Shown: positions 5,630 through 10,688 of the stretch, one piece after another
Layout: the number at the start of each line of letters is the position of its first letter
Position numbering within the stretch: the first letter of the stretch is position 1
Notes under the pieces: model-generated
What the model saw: only the letters and a program-made list of their open reading frames with translations
Database searches by the model: none
Told to the model about the DNA's origin: nothing
Program-made: the position numbers and the translations under genes
Source: an uncultured Actinomycetes bacterium
GTDB taxonomy: Bacteria > Actinomycetota > Actinomycetes > Nanopelagicales > Nanopelagicaceae
NCBI GenBank assembly: GCA_903953805.1
Contig: CAJBLC010000152.1
Coordinates: 1-10,688 of the forward strand
Direction: 5' to 3'
DNA: 10,688 bases

Positions 5630-7657
5630 TCAGACCTGCCCTGCCAGCAAGCGTTTAAAGCCAGCCTCATCGAGGATTGGCACTCCAAGTTCGGCAGCCT
5701 TATCAGCCTTTGAACCTGCCGCCTCTCCCACCACAACATAATCAGTCTTCTTGGAGACAGATGATGAAGCCTTTCCACCATGGAGAGCGATAGCTTCAGA
5801 GACACCATCGCGAGTGAAATCTACGAGTGATCCGGTTACAACAATCGTGAGACCCGCAAGGGTCTGAGGTGTTGTGTTCTCACGCACCTCTTCCACAGTT
5901 CTAACCCCGGCGCGGCTCCACTTTTCAATAATTGCTCGATGCCAATCAATACCAAACCACTCGACGATTGAGTCAGCGATCACTGGCCCTACGCCATCAA
6001 TCGCCGCAAGGTCACTCGCAGGTAAATCCGAAATCTTCGCCAGCGATTGGAAATTAATTGCGAGCGCTTGTGCCGCAGTGGGTCCGACATGTCTAATGGA
6101 GAGCGAGACGATGACTCGCCAGAGTGGTCGAGATTTTGCACCTTCGAGTGCCGCTAAGAATTTTGTGGCATTGGCCCCAAGTTCGCCATCCTTCTTTCTG
6201 AAGAATGCAGATCTCTTCAAATCGTCAGCGGTGAGATCAAAGAGGTCACCTTCATCAGAAACTAATGTGCTCTCCAAAAGCGCGGTCGCTGCCTCATAAC
6301 CAAGGACATCGATATCTAGAGCAGAGCGCGACCCGATGTAGTAAAGACGCTCACGAAGCTGAGCCGGACAGTTTCGAGTATTAGGGCAGCGAATATCGAC
6401 ATCGCCATCGCTCATCGCGCGAAGCGTCATTCCGCAATCTGGGCACTCCGTAGGCATTACCCATTCATACTCATCGCCAGTCCTTCGCTCGACGACCGCA
6501 CCGAGAACTTCCGGAATAACATCGCCAGCCTTACGAATAAGAACGGTATCCCCGATCAAGATTCCCTTTCGGGTTACCTCTTGAGCATTATGGAGAGTCG
6601 CATTTGTTACCGTCGATCCAGCAACCAGCACCGGCTCCATATGTGCAAAGGGAGTTACGCGCCCGGTGCGACCAACGCTCACCTTGATATCGAGCAGCTT
6701 TGTCGTGACTTCTTCCGGTGGATATTTGAAGGCGATCGCCCACTTTGGTGCCCGTGAAGTGAAACCAAGCTCATCCTGTAGCGCTATTTCATTTACTTTC
6801 ACTACTGCGCCATCGATCTCATGTTCGACCTCATGGCGATGCTTCTCGTAATACGAGATGAACTCACGTACTTCTTTCCGTTTCTTTGCGACTTTAAAGC
6901 GCTTGCTGACTGGAAGACCCCATGACTGGAGCAACTCATAAGCCTGAGATTGTTCAGTAAACGTTATCCCGGAAGCCGCACCGATTCCGTGAACTACCAT
7001 GGAGAGTGGTCGACTTGCGGTGATGCGCGGATCCTTCTGTCGGAGCGAACCCGCAGCAGCATTGCGCGGATTAGCAAAGCGCGCCTTACCTTCTTCCTCA
7101 AGGCCATCATTGAACTCATTAAAGGCCTCTGTTGGGAAGAAGACCTCTCCCCTCACCTCGAGAACTTCCGGAATATTCTTCCCCGTCAATTGATCAGGAA
7201 TCACCCCTATTGTGCGAATGTTCAGAGTGACATCTTCACCAGTCACGCCGTTTCCGCGGGTAAGAGCGCGAGTAAGTTTTCCATTTTCGTAAAGGAGATT
7301 GATTGCCAGTCCGTCGACCTTGACCTCGCAGAGCCACGTGTTTTTAACACCACTCTTCTCAATGCGATCGAGCCAGACCTCTAACTCATCAACTCCGAAG
7401 ACATTGTCGAGCGACATCATCTTCTCAATATGATCATGTTGCGTGAAATGTGTAGCGAATCCTCCACCAACAAGCTCAGTAGGGCTCTCATCCACTTTGA
7501 ACTCTGGGTGCTTCGCTTCTAGTTTCTCAAGCTCTTTAAGTAGCGCATCAAATTCGGCGTCAGAGATGATTGGCTTATCAAGAACGTAATACCGGAACTG
7601 ATGATCGCGAATCTCTTCGACGAGTGCGAGCATCCGCTGACGAACTGCCGAACTCAT
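5630..7657 (-). CDS. ligA: NAD-dependent DNA ligase LigA
   Basis: Seals nicks between Okazaki fragments and in repair, using NAD+ as AMP donor. The 675 residues match the family's usual length. The N-terminal Ia domain (FRYYVLDKPIISDAEFD at 21-37) binds NMN. The adenylation motif KVDG is at 113-116, with Lys113 the AMP acceptor, followed by TRGNGVTGEDVT around 133-144. EIDGAVVKVNE (280-290) and WAIAFKYPPEE (306-316) are further nucleotidyltransferase motifs. The OB-fold spans roughly 320-400, the four zinc cysteines are 405, 408, 424 and 430, helix-hairpin-helix segments lie at about 510-570, and a BRCT domain runs from 601 to the end (LTIVVTGSL, KTDYVVVGEAAGSK). Nothing essential is missing. 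Its ATG directly follows the mnmA stop (TAAATG) and has no Shine-Dalgarno, so it is probably coupled to mnmA translation. In many actinobacteria gatCAB follows ligA; here it does not. Confidence 0.98.
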   Translation of the reverse strand: MSSAVRQRMLALVEEIRDHQFRYYVLDKPIISDAEFDALLKELEKLEAKHPEFKVDESPTELVGGGFATHFTQHDHIEKMMSLDNVFGVDELEVWLDRIEKSGVKNTWLCEVKVDGLAINLLYENGKLTRALTRGNGVTGEDVTLNIRTIGVIPDQLTGKNIPEVLEVRGEVFFPTEAFNEFNDGLEEEGKARFANPRNAAAGSLRQKDPRITASRPLSMVVHGIGAASGITFTEQSQAYELLQSWGLPVSKRFKVAKKRKEVREFISYYEKHRHEVEHEIDGAVVKVNEIALQDELGFTSRAPKWAIAFKYPPEEVTTKLLDIKVSVGRTGRVTPFAHMEPVLVAGSTVTNATLHNAQEVTRKGILIGDTVLIRKAGDVIPEVLGAVVERRTGDEYEWVMPTECPDCGMTLRAMSDGDVDIRCPNTRNCPAQLRERLYYIGSRSALDIDVLGYEAATALLESTLVSDEGDLFDLTADDLKRSAFFRKKDGELGANATKFLAALEGAKSRPLWRVIVSLSIRHVGPTAAQALAINFQSLAKISDLPASDLAAIDGVGPVIADSIVEWFGIDWHRAIIEKWSRAGVRTVEEVRENTTPQTLAGLTIVVTGSLVDFTRDGVSEAIALHGGKASSSVSKKTDYVVVGEAAGSKADKAAELGVPILDEAGFKRLLAGQV

Positions 7658-8734
7658 TTAAGCAGTCGCATCAATCGTCGCAGAGCCAACAACACGATCT
7701 TCGTCATAAATAACTAATCCCTGGCCGGTAGCAAGACCAAAGAGCGGTTCATCAAGAATGGCTGAGATGGTCGCGCCATCTGTTGTGTAGGTACATGACA
7801 ATGGTTGACCATGAGCGCGAACCTGCGCATATCCTCTATGAGCAATGCCATTCGCTGGCATGGGACCGCACCAGATCGCCTTCTCGCCAGAGATAGAGGT
7901 AACGGCAAGCGATTCTTTTGTACCGACAACTACCGTATTTGAGACGGGTTCAATCTTAAGAACATACCGTGGGACTCCGCCATCGGCAGGGACAGTGAGA
8001 TTGAGACCGCGACGTTGTCCGATTGTGTAGGTGTACGCACCTTGATGCTCACCGAGCTTATTGCCATCTTCATCAACGATCGGGCCTGTCGCTGTTCCAA
8101 GGCGATCATGAAGCCACCCGGCATTATTTCCAGATGGAACAAAGCAGATATCGTGGCTATCAGGTTTATTTGCCACGTAGAGACCGCGACGCTTCGCCTC
8201 TTTCCGAACTTCTTCTTTATGTGTATCCCCGAGCGGGAACATTGCGCCATCGAGCTGATCCTTATTGAGAACAGCAAGAACATAACTTTGATCTTTCAGC
8301 GGATCTTCTGCGCGATGCATGGTGCGGCCCAGATCAGTCTCGCGCATCTGCGCATAGTGGCCGGTGACTACAGCATCAAAGCCAAGTGCCTTTGCGCGGT
8401 CAAGGACAGCGGCGAATTTGATCTTCTCATTGCAGCGAAGACAAGGATTAGGAGTGCGACCGGCCGCGTATTCGCTTAAGAAGTTCTCGACAACGCCATC
8501 GTGGAACTCTTCTGCCATATCCCAGATATAGAAAGGAATCCCGATCACATCCGCAGCGCGACGCGCATCGTGCGAATCTTCAATCGTGCAGCAACCGCGA
8601 GCACCGGAGCGATACTTCTGAGGATTGCTGGAAAGCGCGAGATGCACGCCAACTACTTCATGGCCTTGCTCAACTGCGCGAGCGGCAGCAACGGCAGAGT
8701 CAACCCCGCCCGACATTGCTGCAATGACCTTCAT
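7658..8734 (-). CDS. mnmA: tRNA-specific 2-thiouridylase MnmA
   Basis: Puts sulfur on U34 of the Lys, Glu and Gln tRNAs (2-thiouridine), after activating the base with ATP. The 358 residues match the family. The PP-loop SGGVDS is at 8-13. The first catalytic cysteine is Cys98 in TPNPCLRCN, and the second, which carries the persulfide, is Cys197 in HDICFVPSG. GHYAQ (126-130), KDQSYVL (147-153) and the tRNA-binding TYTIGQRRGLN (235-245) are also present, followed by the C-terminal beta-barrel. The start at ATG 8732-8734 is firm, with AAGGAG 5 bases upstream. The gene follows the cysteine desulfurase by 14 bases, an arrangement that places the probable sulfur source next to its user. Its TAA abuts the ligA start with no gap. 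Confidence 0.98.
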   Translation of the reverse strand: MKVIAAMSGGVDSAVAAARAVEQGHEVVGVHLALSSNPQKYRSGARGCCTIEDSHDARRAADVIGIPFYIWDMAEEFHDGVVENFLSEYAAGRTPNPCLRCNEKIKFAAVLDRAKALGFDAVVTGHYAQMRETDLGRTMHRAEDPLKDQSYVLAVLNKDQLDGAMFPLGDTHKEEVRKEAKRRGLYVANKPDSHDICFVPSGNNAGWLHDRLGTATGPIVDEDGNKLGEHQGAYTYTIGQRRGLNLTVPADGGVPRYVLKIEPVSNTVVVGTKESLAVTSISGEKAIWCGPMPANGIAHRGYAQVRAHGQPLSCTYTTDGATISAILDEPLFGLATGQGLVIYDEDRVVGSATIDATA

Positions 8735-8739
8735 GGTGG

Positions 8740-8745
8740 CTCCTT
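8740..8745 (-). promoter_or_regulatory. Shine-Dalgarno sequence of mnmA
   Basis: AAGGAG on the minus strand, 5 bases before the mnmA ATG. It is the best-spaced ribosome site in the window and fixes this start. It lies in the 14-base gap after the desulfurase stop, so mnmA can be initiated independently within a shared message. Confidence 0.8.
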
Positions 8746-8748
8746 GTT

Positions 8749-9912
8749 TTAATTTCGCGCGAGCGCTGCTCGAGCTCGATCAACGACCGATTCAATAACT
8801 GATGCTAAGTGGTCGATCTCATCTCGAGTATTACTGCGTCCTAGTGAGAAGCGTAGTGATGAGCGGGCATCTTTCTCGGAGATCCCCATTGCCAGAAGCA
8901 CATGGCTCGGGCGTGGTACGCCTGCGCTACACGCTGAACCGGTCGATGATGCGATTCCTTCTGCGTCGAGCAGCAGGAGCAGACCATCACTCTCCGTTCC
9001 CGGGAAGGTGATATTTGCGATGCCTGGTAGCGATGGTTCAACACCGCCATTGACTCGAATATCTGGCAACACTGCTTTCAGTGAATCGATCAAATACTTC
9101 CGCAGTTCGCTGATGTACGTGAAGTTCGCTTCCCGAAGTTCATTCGCGTAGGCCGCAGCGGCAGCAAAGGAGACAATCGCTGGCGCGTTGAGAGTTCCGC
9201 TGCGAATATCTCGCTCTTGTCCCCCACCATGCAAGATCGGAGTGACATCAATCCCACGAGCAAGAATTAAGACAGAAACTCCAAGTGGACCACCAATCTT
9301 GTGAGCGCTTAACGTTGCCGAGGTAACTCCGAGATCGTTGAAATTGAATTCAACCTTTGTAAATGATTGCACCGCATCGGTATGCACGGGAATATCTCCG
9401 GCAATCTCCACTACTTCTTGAATCGGCTGAATTGTGCCGACTTCATTATTTGAGTGCATGACTGCAATGAGCGCAATACGTTCCCGATTCATTTCGACAA
9501 TATCTCTCAATGCTTCGAGATCAAGAACGCCATCGCCACTTACCGGAACTTGGATGATATGTGCACCTTCATGCTCCTCGAGCCATTCAACTGGATCGAG
9601 AACAGCATGATGTTCAAAGGCGGAGATAACGATTACATTTCGAGTTGGATCTTCACTTCTGCGTTTCCAGAAGAATCCCTTGATAGCTAAGTTATTAGAT
9701 TCAGTACCTGATCCCGTGAAGATAATCTCGGACGGGCTACATCCAGCGATCCGAGCAAGGCTCTCGCGTGCTTCTTCAACGTCCTTGCGAACTGATCTGC
9801 CTTGGGTATGAAGACTCGAAGCATTTCCGAGTTGGGCGATCTGCTTGTTGAGCGCCTCGATCGCAGCTGGCGACATAGGTGTGGTCGCAGCATGATCAAA
9901 GTACGAAGCCAT
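8749..9912 (-). CDS. Cysteine desulfurase, class V aminotransferase fold (IscS/NifS type)
   Basis: A PLP enzyme that takes sulfur from L-cysteine as an enzyme-bound persulfide, giving alanine. The 387 residues begin with the typical YFDHAATTP. TGSGTESNN is at 66-74, HH in SAFEHHAV at 97-104, the PLP-ring Asp179 in HTDAVQ, the PLP Lys205 in SAHKIGGP, the RSGTLN segment at 237-242, and the active Cys328 in SSTGSACSAG. The Cys loop fits the long-loop IscS/NifS group rather than SufS. Standing directly ahead of mnmA, its likely main job is to feed tRNA thiolation, possibly also Fe-S cluster or thiamine sulfur; which of these cannot be told here. The ATG at 9910-9912 lies 20 bases after etfA. A GGGAGG 15 bases before the ATG could pair with CTTCCC next to the ATG (see the separate entry). 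iscS is a fitting symbol by family but the exact paralogue is not proven, so it is left blank. Confidence 0.95.
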   Translation of the reverse strand: MASYFDHAATTPMSPAAIEALNKQIAQLGNASSLHTQGRSVRKDVEEARESLARIAGCSPSEIIFTGSGTESNNLAIKGFFWKRRSEDPTRNVIVISAFEHHAVLDPVEWLEEHEGAHIIQVPVSGDGVLDLEALRDIVEMNRERIALIAVMHSNNEVGTIQPIQEVVEIAGDIPVHTDAVQSFTKVEFNFNDLGVTSATLSAHKIGGPLGVSVLILARGIDVTPILHGGGQERDIRSGTLNAPAIVSFAAAAAYANELREANFTYISELRKYLIDSLKAVLPDIRVNGGVEPSLPGIANITFPGTESDGLLLLLDAEGIASSTGSACSAGVPRPSHVLLAMGISEKDARSSLRFSLGRSNTRDEIDHLASVIESVVDRARAALARN

Positions 9913-9914
9913 TG

Positions 9915-9933
9915 GGGAAGTCTAGAACCTCCC
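9915..9933 (-). promoter_or_regulatory. Possible hairpin over the desulfurase ribosome site
   Basis: In the etfA–desulfurase gap the minus strand reads GGGAGG (9928-9933), then the seven-base loop TTCTAGA, then CTTCCC (9915-9920). The two arms pair over 6 bases with one G-T. GGGAGG is the only Shine-Dalgarno-like stretch and is 15 bases from the ATG at 9912, so the hairpin would hide it. It is too short to be a terminator and no T run follows. The pairing is seen directly; any control role is a guess. Confidence 0.3.
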
Positions 9934-10688
9934 TAGGCTTTCTTCGCCGTGACCCCTTGTGTTGCTTGAGGAAGGACGGTGAAGAGATCGCCTACAACGC
10001 CAAAATCGGCGACATCGAAGATTGGTGCTTCAGGATCCTTATTAATGGCGACGATCGTCTTTGAGGTCTGCATTCCTGCACGATGTTGAATCGCACCCGA
10101 GATACCTGCAGCGACATAGAGCTGTGGGCTCACAGTCTTTCCAGTCTGACCCACTTGATGAGAATGTGGATACCAACCGGCATCTGTTGCCGCTCGAGAG
10201 GCTCCCACTGCTGCGCCCAGAGAATCTGCAAGCGCTTCAACGGGTGCGAAATTGCCATCAGTTCCTTTGCCACCAGAGACCACGATCGCTGCCTCAGTAA
10301 GTTCTGGTCGCCCACCTTTGACCGCTGGCGAAACCGAGAGAACCTGTGCCTTATCGCGACCGTCGTAGCTCACTGCGAACTCTTCGCTCGCAGGTGCGCC
10401 ACTTCCGGCGATCGCTTCAATGGAGTTTCCGCGAATCGTAATGATCGATGTTCCGTGGGTGACTGTTGAATGAACTGTGGTTGAGCCGCCAAAGACTGAT
10501 TGAGTTGCAATGAGATCAGCATCGAGATCGATCGCATCTGTGATCAACCCGGAGTCACTCTGAACAGCGAGTCGACCGGCGATCTCTTTTCCACGCGCCG
10601 TGGAAGCGATGAGAACTACCGATGGGCTCTCTTTAGCAACGACTTGTGCAAGCGCTGTCGCTGTTGCACCGGTTGAGAACTTCTCAAA
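9933..10688 (-). CDS. etfA: Electron transfer flavoprotein alpha subunit (3' part; 5' end outside the window)
   Basis: With EtfB this FAD protein carries electrons from acyl-CoA and other dehydrogenases to the quinone pool via ETF dehydrogenase. The 251 residues visible start inside the N-terminal domain (FEKFSTGATATALAQVV, SVVLIASTARGKEIAGRLA) and run to the true end. The C-terminal FAD domain is complete: RPELTEAAIVVSGGKGTDG, then SLGAAVGASRAATDAGW, HSHQVGQTGKTVSPQLYVAAG, GISGAIQHRAGM, IVAINKDPEAPIFDVADFGVVGD and the DLFTVLP ending. The TTG at 10545-10547 is internal and not the start, because the frame stays open and family-like to the edge at 10688. About 60 residues should lie beyond. 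etfB is the expected upstream neighbour. It is followed by the cysteine desulfurase, a common actinobacterial order. Confidence 0.96.
   Translation of the reverse strand, partial: FEKFSTGATATALAQVVAKESPSVVLIASTARGKEIAGRLAVQSDSGLITDAIDLDADLIATQSVFGGSTTVHSTVTHGTSIITIRGNSIEAIAGSGAPASEEFAVSYDGRDKAQVLSVSPAVKGGRPELTEAAIVVSGGKGTDGNFAPVEALADSLGAAVGASRAATDAGWYPHSHQVGQTGKTVSPQLYVAAGISGAIQHRAGMQTSKTIVAINKDPEAPIFDVADFGVVGDLFTVLPQATQGVTAKKA

Noticed and set aside
8015..8479. 154-codon plus-strand frame inside mnmA
   Set aside because: Antisense to the catalytic part of mnmA and lacking any recognisable domain or start signal.
10545..10547. TTG as the etfA start
   Set aside because: The frame continues upstream to the window edge with EtfA-like sequence (FEKFSTGATATALAQ), so the TTG is an internal Leu codon.
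1..10688. CRISPR array, insertion sequence, prophage or defence island
   Set aside because: No spaced direct repeats, terminal inverted repeats, transposase, phage or defence domains were seen on either strand.

Overview
All genes here lie on the minus strand: nine protein genes complete or nearly so, one 44-residue membrane ORF, one tRNA, and a gene cut off at each window edge. Gene families and gene order point to a high-level actinobacterial origin. The etfA–cysteine desulfurase–mnmA–ligA run, the nadD–rsfS–histidine phosphatase run (same order as Rv2421c–Rv2420c–Rv2419c of Mycobacterium tuberculosis) and leuS followed by comEA are all recurrent actinobacterial neighbourhoods. GC content looks close to 50% by eye, low for the phylum. 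Together with very tight packing and short proteins this suggests a streamlined free-living actinobacterium, such as the freshwater Nanopelagicales type, but this is an inference and no taxonomic marker is present.

Layout in the direction of transcription (right to left). First comes etfA (3' part), then a class V cysteine desulfurase, mnmA and ligA, with gaps of 20, 14 and 0 bases. The desulfurase can supply the sulfur that MnmA puts on tRNA wobble uridines, so those two form a functional pair. Next, 49 bases after ligA, is a 44-aa single-span membrane protein whose stop lies 4 bases before the likely start of nadD. nadD overlaps rsfS by 23 bases, and rsfS is followed by a histidine phosphatase resembling glucosyl-3-phosphoglycerate phosphatase. 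A tRNA-Ala(GGC) follows, with a plausible own promoter overlapping the phosphatase 3' end. Only 4 bases after the tRNA an SDR oxidoreductase begins, followed by leuS and the start of comEA, which runs off the left edge.

This is essentially a housekeeping region (NAD synthesis and NAD-dependent ligation, tRNA thiolation, Leu-tRNA charging, ribosome silencing). I see no mobile element, CRISPR array, phage gene, defence cassette or obviously new multi-gene system. No gene-free stretch exceeds about 60 bases. The two best leads are small-scale. The nadD reading frame has no ATG, GTG, TTG or CTG start ahead of its essential nucleotide-binding motif, with ATC the best-placed candidate. The SDR gene would have a nearly leaderless message if it is freed by tRNA 3' processing.
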